Assembly (NCBI GenBank): GCA_943372215.1
Contig: CALRXU020000004.1
Coordinates: forward strand, 62,001 to 126,000
Direction of reading: 5' to 3'
Source: UBA6183 sp943372215
GTDB lineage: Bacteria; Bacteroidota; Bacteroidia; UKL13-3
DNA length: 64,000 bases
The notes under the pieces were generated by a model. The model was not told the origin of the DNA. It was given only the letters and a program-made list of their open reading frames with translations, and searched no databases. Below are positions 7,839 through 16,448 of the stretch, piece after piece (within the stretch, counting starts at the first letter, position 1; every line of letters begins with the position of its first letter). The position numbers were made by a program, and so were the translations under genes.

Positions 7839-9299
7839 CTAATTATTCAAGGATGTCCATTTGTTAAATGCAAGTTGTTCTGCTTCACTTAATTCATTTG
7901 CTTTTGTCAGTTGCAAGTTTCCGTGTTTTGTTGCAGAAAGTGTGCAGCCAACACTTGCAAGTGCTGCCTGTAAGCCCTTTAGCAAGTTTCCTTTTCCCCA
8001 AATGTACTGGCTAAAATAATCATCAAAAGATACGCCACTATACTGTTCCAGCAACTCTTTATAAACAGATTCTGTATATCCTTTCCCATGTTTGTGGTAT
8101 TTTTGGTATAAATCAAACATCACTTGATGCAAGCTATATTTGCCTTTACTTGCTGTAATAATGGTAATATCAGCAATAACAGCAGCCATCAACCCTTCAA
8201 TATAAATGGAAACTTTGCGTCCCGTAACACCGGGCACATAACCATCCAACCAAGTATCCCAACTCGATTCAGCTACTGAATAATTCAAACGTCCGCTATT
8301 ATCCAAGTGTCTTTTAATATCACTGGTAAAGCTGGCGGCATATTGCTCCCAGGTCCAAACACCACTTTGTAACAACATCAAATCACCGTAATAAGTAGTT
8401 ACCCCTTCGTACACATAGCCCAAGGTGCTGTAATTTTCCTTGGTAAAGTCATAAGGTAACATCTCTTCTGGTCTAATGCGCTTAATGTTCCATAGGTGAA
8501 ACAGTTCATGCGAACTAATGGCCAATAAATCGTGGTAAAATTCTTCTTGTGTTTGGTCAGCCAGTTGGCCAAGCGAAATCACCGTGCTATTAAGATGTTC
8601 AACCCCATGCCTTGCGGGTGTTTGATGCATGAGGTATAAAAAGTGGTAGTGCTTACTTGGCAAATCGCCAAATACCTCAATTTGTTTTAAGGTGTAAGTA
8701 ATGGTATCCGCTATTAAACGATGGGTGTCAAAACAGTGTTTGCCTTGAAACCAAATGTGCATGTTGGTGTCTGCCACCACAAATTCATGGTGCTCAAGGG
8801 TATTGCTTGCAAATAAAGGGGAGTCAGCCAGGTAATCAAAGTTTGGTGCATAAAGTTGGTGTACTGCCGTTTGCTCCATTTGTGAGGCAATTTGGTAGTC
8901 AACAGGTAAATCAAAAGTCAGGGTATAAGCCTCATCAATGCGCCCTTCCACGTACATAAAACAATGCACGGGGTTAATGTATAAATAATCTTCATTCACC
9001 TCGCATGCACCTGCATCGGGCTGGTGGGCAAAGTATTGGTATGACACATAAATGGTTTGCAAGCCTTTGGTACTCACATGCCAGCGGTCTTTGGTTAGCT
9101 TCTTAAATGGCACAGCGTTTCCTTGCTCATCTGTGATTTGAAATAGCCGAACATTTTTAGCAAAATGTTGCAACTCATACCTTCCGGGCCTCCATGCTGG
9201 CAATTGCAATTCAATGCTATCCTGATGGATGTGTGGGATGGTATATTGAAGTTGAATAAAATGTTGTACAGGGTCTGCTATAGAAATGTGGTAATGCAT
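7839..9299 (-). CDS. M61 family (glycyl aminopeptidase-like) zinc peptidase lacking the PDZ domain
   Basis: A 486-residue M61 peptidase. The N-terminal beta domain (1-170) has WRPGRYELQHFAKNV, and the catalytic domain carries HELFH (His264, Glu265, His268) in SSHELFHLWNIKRIRP, with Glu298 in YEGVTTYYGD as the likely third zinc ligand. No signal peptide is seen. Family members are commonly near 590-600 residues with a C-terminal PDZ domain. Here the chain stops soon after the all-helical segment, with no PDZ-like region. The stop is followed directly by the Crp leader, so this is a natural short form or an old truncation. It probably degrades small peptides in the cytoplasm. Confidence 0.85.
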   Translation of the reverse strand: MHYHISIADPVQHFIQLQYTIPHIHQDSIELQLPAWRPGRYELQHFAKNVRLFQITDEQGNAVPFKKLTKDRWHVSTKGLQTIYVSYQYFAHQPDAGACEVNEDYLYINPVHCFMYVEGRIDEAYTLTFDLPVDYQIASQMEQTAVHQLYAPNFDYLADSPLFASNTLEHHEFVVADTNMHIWFQGKHCFDTHRLIADTITYTLKQIEVFGDLPSKHYHFLYLMHQTPARHGVEHLNSTVISLGQLADQTQEEFYHDLLAISSHELFHLWNIKRIRPEEMLPYDFTKENYSTLGYVYEGVTTYYGDLMLLQSGVWTWEQYAASFTSDIKRHLDNSGRLNYSVAESSWDTWLDGYVPGVTGRKVSIYIEGLMAAVIADITIITASKGKYSLHQVMFDLYQKYHKHGKGYTESVYKELLEQYSGVSFDDYFSQYIWGKGNLLKGLQAALASVGCTLSATKHGNLQLTKANELSEAEQLAFNKWTSLNN

Positions 9300-9369
9300 A
9301 AGTTGTGTTTAATTGCCTTTGTTGTTAAATCAATGACTGGTTCTTGATAAATGATAAAAATTTAACGCA

Positions 9370-10143
9370 TTAGAATTTATCCATAATTCCCAGTCCAAAT
9401 AACGCAAAATCATATTGAACTGGGTCTTTTTTGTTGAAATTTTTTAAGGCATTGGTGAGTTCTACGGCAGCTTGCCAATCACTTTGTTCTCTTTGTAGCA
9501 ATCCCAATTTAATGGCAACCCGCTGCACATGTAAATCAAGCGGACAAACCAATTGTGCTGGTTGAATTTTTTTCCAAATGCCAAAGTCTACCCCACAATC
9601 ATCCTTACGCACCATCCAGCGCAAAAACATATTTATTCTTTTGCACGCTGATTTTTGAGCAGGTGAAGCTACATGTTTTCTGGTTCGATGAGGCACATCA
9701 GGCAAACTAAAAAACACTTCCCTAAAATGATTGAGGCCCCCTTCTACGGTTTGGTCAGTTCGTTTCATCCCACGGCTAAAGGCATCTTCTAATGAATGGT
9801 GCTGGCTGTACCAGTATTTAAAAAAATGAACAAAATACAGCAAGTCAGTATCATTAAAAGTTCTATGCTTAAAGCCGATTAAACGTTTCAAATCCTTATC
9901 CGTATGGTTCAGGATAAAATCGTATGGATTTCCTCCCATGCGTTCAATCAGTTCTTGACATTTGTTAATAATGGTAATGCGTTGTCCCCAGGCAAAGGTG
10001 GCCGCAAAAAAGCCGGTAATTTCTATATTTTGTTGTTGGGTAAACTGATGAGGAATAACAATAGGGTCGTTTGGAATAAACGCCTTGGCATTGTATTGCT
10101 TTACTTTTTTATTTAATAATGAAGTAAGTTCTTTATGGCTCAT
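9370..10143 (-). CDS. TIGR02757/DUF2400 family protein
   Basis: A 257-residue protein of the TIGR02757 family, found widely in Bacteroidota. Recognisable blocks are FFAATFAWGQR, a KHRTFN segment, INMFLRWMVRKDDCGVDFGIW, and CPLDLHVQRVAIKLGLL, with a YDFALFGLG C-terminus. The last part resembles the helix-hairpin-helix/base-excision glycosylase fold, so a nucleic-acid role has been suspected, but no function is established to my knowledge. It reads in the same direction as the M61 gene 70 bases downstream. Confidence 0.83.
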   Translation of the reverse strand: MSHKELTSLLNKKVKQYNAKAFIPNDPIVIPHQFTQQQNIEITGFFAATFAWGQRITIINKCQELIERMGGNPYDFILNHTDKDLKRLIGFKHRTFNDTDLLYFVHFFKYWYSQHHSLEDAFSRGMKRTDQTVEGGLNHFREVFFSLPDVPHRTRKHVASPAQKSACKRINMFLRWMVRKDDCGVDFGIWKKIQPAQLVCPLDLHVQRVAIKLGLLQREQSDWQAAVELTNALKNFNKKDPVQYDFALFGLGIMDKF

Positions 10144-10255
10144 AAAAGAGTTTCAATAGTACTGATAATTGTGGTAAATCCGTTGATGTAAACACTATTG
10201 TTTTTACGCATAGAAGTATGTAGTTTGCCGCACAATAATTTAATTGTTCATAATC

Positions 10256-12316
10256 ATGAATTTAAAAACAATAATGATGGTTTCAGCTATGGGTGCGGGG
10301 GTATTGATGCAAGGTTGCAACAACGACCAAAAAAATGCCCATACAGAAGAAGGGGCTTCAAACTTTGAAGTAGAGTGCGATCGTTTTGCGGATTTGCAGG
10401 TACTTCGTTATGAAATTACGGGTTTTGATGAACTTACCCCAAAACAAAAGGAACTAGCTTACTACCTGTTTGAGGCCGCCAATTGCGGCCGTGATATTAT
10501 TTACGATCAAAACAATAAAAACAACCTGTTGGTTCGTAAAACCATTGAAGCCATTTATGATGCCAACATTAAACATGAGGGTGAAGAGTGGAATAAGTTT
10601 GAGGAGTATGCAAAGCGGTTTTTCTTTTCAAATGGTGTTCATCACCACTACTCTAGTATTAAGTTTGTACCTGCTTGCAGTTACGAGTTTTTCGCAGGAT
10701 TGGTAAAACAGGTAGATGCCTCTAAATTACCTTTGGAAGGCAAAACAGTTGATGCCTTTTTAAGCAACATAAAGCCCATCATTTTTGATATGAACGTAGA
10801 TGCCAAAAAAGTGGATTTAGCATCTGGTATTGATAATGTAAAGGCATCAGCCAATAATTTTTATGAGGGAGTTAGCCAAAAAGAAGTGGAGGATTTTTAC
10901 AATGCTCGCATGAAAAAGGATGACCCTCAGCCAATATCGTGGGGCTTAAATAGCAAAATGGTGAAGGTTGATGGCAAAGTGATAGAGCAAGTTTGGAAAG
11001 TAGGTGGAATGTATTCGGCCTCTATTGAAAAGATTGTAGGCTGGCTAGAAAAGGCTGTGCAAGTTGCTGAAAACGAAAAGCAACAAAAGGCTCTGGCATT
11101 ATTGGTTGAGTATTATAAAACAGGCGATTTAAAAAAGTGGGACGAATACAACATTGCTTGGGTAAACGATACAGAAAGTAGGTTAGATGTGGTAAACGGG
11201 TTTATTGAAGTGTATGATGATGCCATTGGTAAACGCGCAAGCTACGAATCTGTGGTGTCTATAAAAGACATGGAAGCTACCAAACGGATTGCAGCTATTG
11301 CTAAAGAAGCGCAATGGTTTGAAGACAACTCGCCATTAATGCCTGAACATAAAAAGAAGGAAGTAAAAGGGATTACCGCCAAGGTAATTACAGTGGTTCA
11401 GGAATCAGGAGCCAGTGCACAATCAACGCCAATAGGTATTAATCTGCCCAATGCCAATTGGATACGTCAAGAGCATGGTTCTAAATCGGTTTCACTCAGC
11501 AATATTGTGCGCTCTTATAATATTGTTGGAGCCAAGAGCCCTATGATGCAGGAGTTTGCACTAACCCCTGAAGAAATAGAAAGAAGTAAAAGACATGGTG
11601 CACTTGCAGGCGATTTGCATACGGATATGCATGAGGTAATTGGTCATGCATCGGGTCAAATTAACAAAGGTGTTGGAGACCCTGACCAAACCTTAAAAAA
11701 TTACGCCAGTACATTAGAAGAAGCCCGTGCTGACTTGGTGGCACTCTATTACGTATATGACCAAAAATTGGTGGATATGGGTGTGATGCCAAGTTTAGAA
11801 GTGGGTAAGTGCGAATATGATGGGTACATCCGCAATGGTTTAATTGTGCAACTTACACGCATTCCACTTGGAGAAAACTTAGAAGAAGCACATATGCGTA
11901 ACCGCCAATTGGTAGCTGCTTGGGCTTATGAAAAAGGCAAAGCGGAAAATGTGATTGAATGGGTGAAAAAAGATGGAAAAACATTTGTGAAAGTGAATGA
12001 CTACGACAAATTACGTAAGCTGTTTGGTGATTTATTACGCGAAATACAACGAATCAAGTCAGAAGGAGATTATGCAGCAGCTACTGCTTTGGTTGAAGGC
12101 TATGGTGTAAAAGTGGACCAAGTGTTGTTAAAAGAAGTACGTGAGCGTTTTGAAAAGCTCAATGTGGCTGCTTATAAGGGTTTTATCCAACCAAGGTTAA
12201 CCCCCGTAGTAAAAGGTGATAAGATTGTTGATGTGAAAGTAACATATCCGGATAATTTTTTGCAGAACCAACTGGAGTTGGGTAAAAAGTACGGGTATCT
12301 GCCAGTTAAAAATTAA
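10256..12316 (+). CDS. Dipeptidyl peptidase III (M49 family), predicted lipoprotein
   Basis: A 686-residue M49 zinc exopeptidase that removes dipeptides from peptide N-termini. The zinc site is HEVIGH (about residues 459-464), with the second motif EEARAD (about 488-493). I start at the ATG at 10256, because it gives a clean lipoprotein signal MNLKTIMMVSAMGAG with lipobox VLMQGC (Cys21); an in-frame TTG four codons earlier is less likely. Bacteroidota commonly export DPP III this way, whereas eukaryotic DPP III is cytosolic. It would act at the inner or outer membrane in peptide use. A strong terminator follows. Confidence 0.92.
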   Translation: MNLKTIMMVSAMGAGVLMQGCNNDQKNAHTEEGASNFEVECDRFADLQVLRYEITGFDELTPKQKELAYYLFEAANCGRDIIYDQNNKNNLLVRKTIEAIYDANIKHEGEEWNKFEEYAKRFFFSNGVHHHYSSIKFVPACSYEFFAGLVKQVDASKLPLEGKTVDAFLSNIKPIIFDMNVDAKKVDLASGIDNVKASANNFYEGVSQKEVEDFYNARMKKDDPQPISWGLNSKMVKVDGKVIEQVWKVGGMYSASIEKIVGWLEKAVQVAENEKQQKALALLVEYYKTGDLKKWDEYNIAWVNDTESRLDVVNGFIEVYDDAIGKRASYESVVSIKDMEATKRIAAIAKEAQWFEDNSPLMPEHKKKEVKGITAKVITVVQESGASAQSTPIGINLPNANWIRQEHGSKSVSLSNIVRSYNIVGAKSPMMQEFALTPEEIERSKRHGALAGDLHTDMHEVIGHASGQINKGVGDPDQTLKNYASTLEEARADLVALYYVYDQKLVDMGVMPSLEVGKCEYDGYIRNGLIVQLTRIPLGENLEEAHMRNRQLVAAWAYEKGKAENVIEWVKKDGKTFVKVNDYDKLRKLFGDLLREIQRIKSEGDYAAATALVEGYGVKVDQVLLKEVRERFEKLNVAAYKGFIQPRLTPVVKGDKIVDVKVTYPDNFLQNQLELGKKYGYLPVKN

Positions 12317-12334
12317 TTGTAAACAGTTTAATTC

Positions 12335-12371
12335 AACGCCTGCAATTTATTGCAGGCGTTTTGTTATTTTT
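12335..12371 (+). terminator. Intrinsic terminator after the DPP III gene
   Basis: An 11-bp perfect stem (AACGCCTGCAA with TTGCAGGCGTT), a 4-base loop TTTA and a T-rich tail. The tail runs to within a few bases of the next start codon. Confidence 0.85.
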
Positions 12372-12375
12372 GAGT

Positions 12376-12987
12376 ATGAAAAAAATGAAATGGATTGCCT
12401 TTTTGCTGGCGTTTGGTATCAGCCAAACTTATGCCCAACTTGATATATTTACATTAGGAGCCAAGGTAGGAATAAACCAAGGGCAACTTACCAAAGCCCC
12501 AGCACTTACCTCTCCAACTACTACGGGTAGTTTTGTTATTGGAGCGTTTAGCAGGGTGAAGTTTCTCTCTTTTTATGCAGGTCCTGAAATTGTATTTACC
12601 CAACGCAGGGGCGTTTTTAAAGACGATTCTACCAAGCTTACCATTACCAATACCTTTTCATATTTTGATGTTCCTGTTTTAATAGGCGTTAAACTATCCG
12701 CTTTTAGGGCATATGCAGGACCTAATTTTCAATTTTTATTGAGTGCAAATCAAACCGGAACAGCAAGTCTTAAGGACCCAAACTTTAAAAAGAGCAACTT
12801 TAACTCTTCAACTGTTGGCATGCAATTAGGTGTTGGCCTTGATTTAGGTAATATTGTGCTTGACGTGAGATATGATGGCAGCTTGGGAAATATGGGTAAA
12901 AAGATTGTGTCTGCCACAGGCACACAAGTAGACTATAGTACCAAATCCAGAATGGTGCAACTTACCATAGGCTATAAGTTTTTATAA
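12376..12987 (+). CDS. Outer membrane beta-barrel protein (porin-family PorT-like fold)
   Basis: A 203-residue exported protein with signal peptide MKKMKWIAFLLAFGISQTYAQ (cut about residue 20). It has an eight-strand-like barrel: GAKVGINQGQ at the start, FYAGPEIVFTQRR, FSYFDVPVLIGVKL, AYAGPNFQFLL, MQLGVGLDLGNIVLDVRYDGS, and a final LTIGYKF strand. This is the outer-membrane beta-barrel domain family common in Bacteroidota. The ATG at 12376 is chosen because an upstream in-frame TTG would fall in the preceding terminator. The specific role is unknown. The YjbR gene starts at the base after its stop codon, so the two are co-transcribed. Confidence 0.85.
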   Translation: MKKMKWIAFLLAFGISQTYAQLDIFTLGAKVGINQGQLTKAPALTSPTTTGSFVIGAFSRVKFLSFYAGPEIVFTQRRGVFKDDSTKLTITNTFSYFDVPVLIGVKLSAFRAYAGPNFQFLLSANQTGTASLKDPNFKKSNFNSSTVGMQLGVGLDLGNIVLDVRYDGSLGNMGKKIVSATGTQVDYSTKSRMVQLTIGYKFL

Positions 12988-13341
12988 ATGCACATTGAAT
13001 TGCTTAGAGAGGTTTGTCTCAGTAAAAAAGGCACAGAAGAAACCTTGCCATTTGGGCCAGATACGTTGGTTTTTAAGGTGATGGGTAAAATGTTTGCGCT
13101 TACTTCTCTAAGTGAACCCAATAGCTGTAACCTAAAATGTGACCCCGGTTATGCGCTTGAACTAAGAGCAGAATACGATGCTATTAAACCAGGTTACCAT
13201 ATGAACAAACAGCATTGGAACACCATAACCTATAATTTAGATGCTTCTGATAAATTAATTATAGAGCTGGTGCAACACTCATATGATTTGGTGGTAAGCT
13301 CATTGCCCAAAAAAGTAAAAGCAGAACTTGAGCAATTGTAA
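12988..13341 (+). CDS. MmcQ/YjbR family protein
   Basis: A 117-residue YjbR-fold protein: TEETLPFGPDTLVFKVMGKMFAL, NLKCDPGYALELR, GYHMNKQHWNTI and a C-terminal DLVVSSLPKK helix. The fold resembles the CyaY/DNA-binding groups, and database names mention DNA binding, but function is not established. It is directly joined to the beta-barrel gene and followed after six bases by a 30-residue membrane protein gene. Confidence 0.9.
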   Translation: MHIELLREVCLSKKGTEETLPFGPDTLVFKVMGKMFALTSLSEPNSCNLKCDPGYALELRAEYDAIKPGYHMNKQHWNTITYNLDASDKLIIELVQHSYDLVVSSLPKKVKAELEQL

Positions 13342-13347
13342 TGTAAT

Positions 13348-13440
13348 ATGAAAACAGCACTATTTTTTGAACTCGCAGGAAGCATTATTCTTATTGTTGT
13401 TTGCGTACTTGGCTTATACCGCTTGCGCAAGCGAAAGTAA
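13348..13440 (+). CDS. Small single-pass membrane protein (30 residues)
   Basis: ATG starts six bases after the yjbR stop and the frame runs 30 codons. The product is a short N-terminus (MKTALFFELAG), one transmembrane helix (SIILIVVCVLGLY, about residues 12-24) and a basic tail RLRKRK, which by the positive-inside rule puts the C-terminus in the cytoplasm. It fills the gap exactly: the stop codon abuts the stop of the convergent sulfatase gene. The fit of spacing, hydrophobicity and charge supports a real small protein. No function can be assigned. Confidence 0.6.
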   Translation: MKTALFFELAGSIILIVVCVLGLYRLRKRK

Positions 13441-15303
13441 TTAGTGCGTTTTATTCTCAATCAAGCGATTGTTGTATTGTTGAATGCTTGCTTTTAACTG
13501 CAATTCCAAAACGTTTTTTGTGTTTTGAATAGAATCCTGTGTTGTTGACATCAAATTATTTGTCATTTCAGGATCATCGTTAATGTTATAAAATCCAATG
13601 GTTTGTTCACCATTAAATTTAAGTACGTAAGGGTATTTAATTAATTGGTAAACACCAGCAATAAATTGAATGGCATTCCCGCTAAAAAAGCTAAAATAGT
13701 TGGTGCCTTTTGGTAAGGTGTTTTGAAGAATAAGATGTGAAATGCCCAATTGATCCATAGTACTATCAACCATGGTGTACTTGGCTTTGCTGGGGTCAAA
13801 CACCACCAATGGGATTGAAAACTTACCGTGAGAGGTTTGGTAGTAAGGAACCATACTTTCGCTGGTGTGGTCTGCAGTAATAATAAAGATGGTATTGTTG
13901 TACCAAGGCTGCAATCTGGCGGTATTAAAAAATTGTTTCAATGAGAAATCAGCGTATTCAATGGTAGCATGTATGGGCAATGGTCCCCCTTTAAAAACAT
14001 TTTTATAAGCAGGAGGCAATTCGTAAGGATGATGAGATGAAAGGGTGAATACGGTGCTGTAAAATGGTTGTTTTTGGTTTGTCAATGTCGATGCCACATA
14101 TTGCAAGTAAGGTTCATCAGGGATCCCCCAGTTCCCGTCAAAATCTTTGTCCTTGTTGGGGTATTCGTTCAATCCAAAATAATCTCCCGTCTGGGTTGTG
14201 GCTACAAAACGATCAAAGCTCATGGTGCCATTTTTGCCCCCATGAAAAAAGTTGGTAACATAACCGTTTTGAGCTAAATAGTAACCTGTGCCATGTAGGG
14301 TATTGGTTTGGTAAAAACTATTGATGTAATCACTCTGCATCCAACTTGGTAAACCAGCAAGTACGGCCGGTATTCCCTCTATGCTTCGCGTACCGTTGGC
14401 ATAAGCATGCTCGTAAACCGTGCTATATTCCATCAAAGAATCCAAAAATGGTGTATACTGCTGGTGCTTTTGGTGAAAGCCAACATACTCTTTTCCCAAG
14501 CTCTCAACAATAAGTAGTACCACATTTTTTCCGGCCCATGCCGGTTGCACAGCAGTTCGGTAAGGATTAAAGAGTTGTGCCGCTTTTTCGTTAGGCAGGT
14601 ATGTTTTTCTATCAACACCAACTTGCTCAATGGTAAGTAATAGTTGAAAAGGAGTGTTCAAGGTAAGTGGCATCAAATCTGCCCCAGCCATTTTAGCGGC
14701 ATCCAGTGTGTTGAGTGGCTTCAGCCCAACACCTCCTCTTGCACCAATAAAGGCACATGCACTAAGCACCACACAAAGAACCAGCTCCAACCAACGTTTG
14801 GGTTTAGTAGTATTGGGTTTATAGGTTACCCTTGGATAAACCTTCCACACCCCCCAAAGCATAAATACCAGTATCAATAATAGAAACCAATAATCCAATA
14901 AATAAGTATGAATAGGAGCATTACCACCCCCTTGTAGCTTAATTAATTCAAAACCACTTCGTTTTCCTGTAAATGTAAAATAGCCTATGTCAATGAGGTT
15001 CAGCAGTACCAGCAAAAAAATACCCAACATAAAAAGCCCTTTTAGTAAACCCTGGTACCATTTTTTGTTTCGTATGGCAAGCGGTAAGGCATGCAGAAGG
15101 ATTACTATTCCCAAAAAATACATGATGGCTGATGTATCAAACCAAACACCACTTGCAAATGATTTTAGTAAGTTCGGAATAGGTATGGAAGAAAAAGCTT
15201 GGTAGTTAAATATAAAAAAAAGTAACCTACACAAACTCATTACACCAAAGGCAACAAACAAGCGTTTAAAAAGGGCAGAAAGGTGAGGAAATAGCGCAAT
15301 CAC
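13441..15303 (-). CDS. LTA synthase-like membrane sulfatase-fold phosphoglycerol/phosphoethanolamine transferase
   Basis: A 620-residue protein with about five N-terminal membrane helices (12-35, 58-78, 86-108, 136-152, 172-188) and a periplasmic alkaline-phosphatase-fold domain from about 255. Metal/nucleophile residues are visible: Glu267 (VLLIVESLG), Thr305 (NGTRSIEG, the expected nucleophile), and Asp477-His478 (IITADHTSES). Gram-positive relatives polymerise lipoteichoic acid; in Bacteroidota such proteins probably modify lipids or glycans with phospho-groups. The start is GTG, and Met22 is an alternative but would cut into the first helix. It is convergent with and abuts the small membrane protein gene. 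Confidence 0.87.
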   Translation of the reverse strand: MIALFPHLSALFKRLFVAFGVMSLCRLLFFIFNYQAFSSIPIPNLLKSFASGVWFDTSAIMYFLGIVILLHALPLAIRNKKWYQGLLKGLFMLGIFLLVLLNLIDIGYFTFTGKRSGFELIKLQGGGNAPIHTYLLDYWFLLLILVFMLWGVWKVYPRVTYKPNTTKPKRWLELVLCVVLSACAFIGARGGVGLKPLNTLDAAKMAGADLMPLTLNTPFQLLLTIEQVGVDRKTYLPNEKAAQLFNPYRTAVQPAWAGKNVVLLIVESLGKEYVGFHQKHQQYTPFLDSLMEYSTVYEHAYANGTRSIEGIPAVLAGLPSWMQSDYINSFYQTNTLHGTGYYLAQNGYVTNFFHGGKNGTMSFDRFVATTQTGDYFGLNEYPNKDKDFDGNWGIPDEPYLQYVASTLTNQKQPFYSTVFTLSSHHPYELPPAYKNVFKGGPLPIHATIEYADFSLKQFFNTARLQPWYNNTIFIITADHTSESMVPYYQTSHGKFSIPLVVFDPSKAKYTMVDSTMDQLGISHLILQNTLPKGTNYFSFFSGNAIQFIAGVYQLIKYPYVLKFNGEQTIGFYNINDDPEMTNNLMSTTQDSIQNTKNVLELQLKASIQQYNNRLIENKTH

Positions 15304-15334
15304 AGCTACAAATATAATGTTTGAAAAATAAGCA

Positions 15335-15363
15335 TTGTATTTTAAAACCCTTTTGTATAATTG
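15335..15363 (+). promoter_or_regulatory. Possible murB promoter
   Basis: TTG (15335-15337), 18-bp spacer, TATAATTG (15356-15363), one mismatch to TAnnTTTG. The box ends only eight bases before the chosen ATG, so the leader would be nearly absent. Confidence 0.4.
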
Positions 15364-15371
15364 CCTCGCAA

Positions 15372-16388
15372 ATGAATATTCAACAAAACATTTCGCTTAA
15401 GGCTTACAATACGTTTGGTATTGATGTAAAAGCCAGGGAGTTTGTGGCTATAAGCAGCATGGATGAATTGTGCATTTTATGTGCTGCATTTAATTTAATT
15501 GACCGTAAAATTCTTGTTTTAGGTGGGGGCAGCAACTTGTTGCTAACCCAGGACTTTGATGGGATGGTGATTAAAATGAATTTGAAGGGTATTGAAGTGG
15601 TTGGAGAGAATGACGACTATGTTTGGGTAAAAAGTATGGCAGGGGAGATGTGGCATGAGTTCGTGTTGTATTGCATTGCCAATAATTTAGGGGGGGTAGA
15701 AAACTTAAGCTTAATACCAGGTTGTGTTGGCGCTGCTCCAATGCAAAACATTGGCGCTTACGGGGTAGAGATTAAAGATACTTTTGATAGTTTAGAGGCT
15801 GTGGAAATAGCTACTGGAGAGGTTGTTCATTTTAGCAACACCGATTGCCGCTTTGGTTATCGGGAAAGTATTTTTAAGCAGGAAGCAAAAGGGAAATATA
15901 TTATTGCCTCAGTTACTTTCAGGCTAAGTAAAAAACCAGTGTTTAGCATGAGTTATGGGGCTATCCAACAAACGTTGGATAAGAATGGAATTACAACACC
16001 AACAGTTAAATCCATTAGTGACGCTGTCATTCACATTAGAAAAACCAAATTACCAGATCCAGCCGTGTTGGGTAATGCGGGAAGTTTTTTTAAAAATCCT
16101 GAAATTCCTCAAGAACAATTTGAAAGCCTTAAAACCAGTCATCCAGATATTGTTGGTTATCCTGCAAGTAAAGGTCATATTAAAGTGGCCGCTGGATGGC
16201 TCATAGAGCAATGTGGCTGGAAAGGGAAAGTGGTTGGAAATACAGGCTCACATAAAGATCAGGCATTGGTATTGGTCAATTACGGAAACGCCTCAGGCAA
16301 TGAAATATGGCAACTTGCCATGGACATCCAGCAAAGCGTGCAAGCCAAGTTTGGCATTACCATCACTCCCGAAGTGAATGTGGTTTAA
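15372..16388 (+). CDS. murB: UDP-N-acetylenolpyruvoylglucosamine reductase
   Basis: MurB reduces UDP-GlcNAc-enolpyruvate to UDP-MurNAc with NADPH and FAD, in the cytoplasm, at the second step of peptidoglycan synthesis. The 338-residue chain has the FAD-binding block LGGGSNLLLT, LIPGCVGAAPMQNIGAYGVE, the active-site Arg164 in YRES, the proton donor Ser238 in GNAGSFFKNP, and AAGWLIEQCGWKG. Retention of the YRESxFK loop is typical of type I MurB (as in E. coli). I start at ATG 15372 because it gives the standard N-terminus; the 17-codon upstream extension begins with TTG. It is divergent from the sulfatase gene. Confidence 0.95.
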   Translation: MNIQQNISLKAYNTFGIDVKAREFVAISSMDELCILCAAFNLIDRKILVLGGGSNLLLTQDFDGMVIKMNLKGIEVVGENDDYVWVKSMAGEMWHEFVLYCIANNLGGVENLSLIPGCVGAAPMQNIGAYGVEIKDTFDSLEAVEIATGEVVHFSNTDCRFGYRESIFKQEAKGKYIIASVTFRLSKKPVFSMSYGAIQQTLDKNGITTPTVKSISDAVIHIRKTKLPDPAVLGNAGSFFKNPEIPQEQFESLKTSHPDIVGYPASKGHIKVAAGWLIEQCGWKGKVVGNTGSHKDQALVLVNYGNASGNEIWQLAMDIQQSVQAKFGITITPEVNVV

Positions 16389-16433
16389 ATGGCTTTGCCA
16401 ATACTAAATCACTAGCAATCCCTCCTAAATTCC

Positions 16434-16441
16434 TATATTCG
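16434..16441 (+). promoter_or_regulatory. -7 box of rlmD, close to the start codon
   Basis: TATATTCG fits TAnnTTYG. It ends seven bases before the ATG, so transcription would begin at or within about three bases of the start codon. No TTG at the expected distance. Confidence 0.45.
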
Positions 16442-16448
16442 CACCTTT

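Noticed and set aside
10244..10255. TTG start for the DPP III gene
   Set aside because: It adds four residues before a complete lipoprotein signal that begins with ATG.
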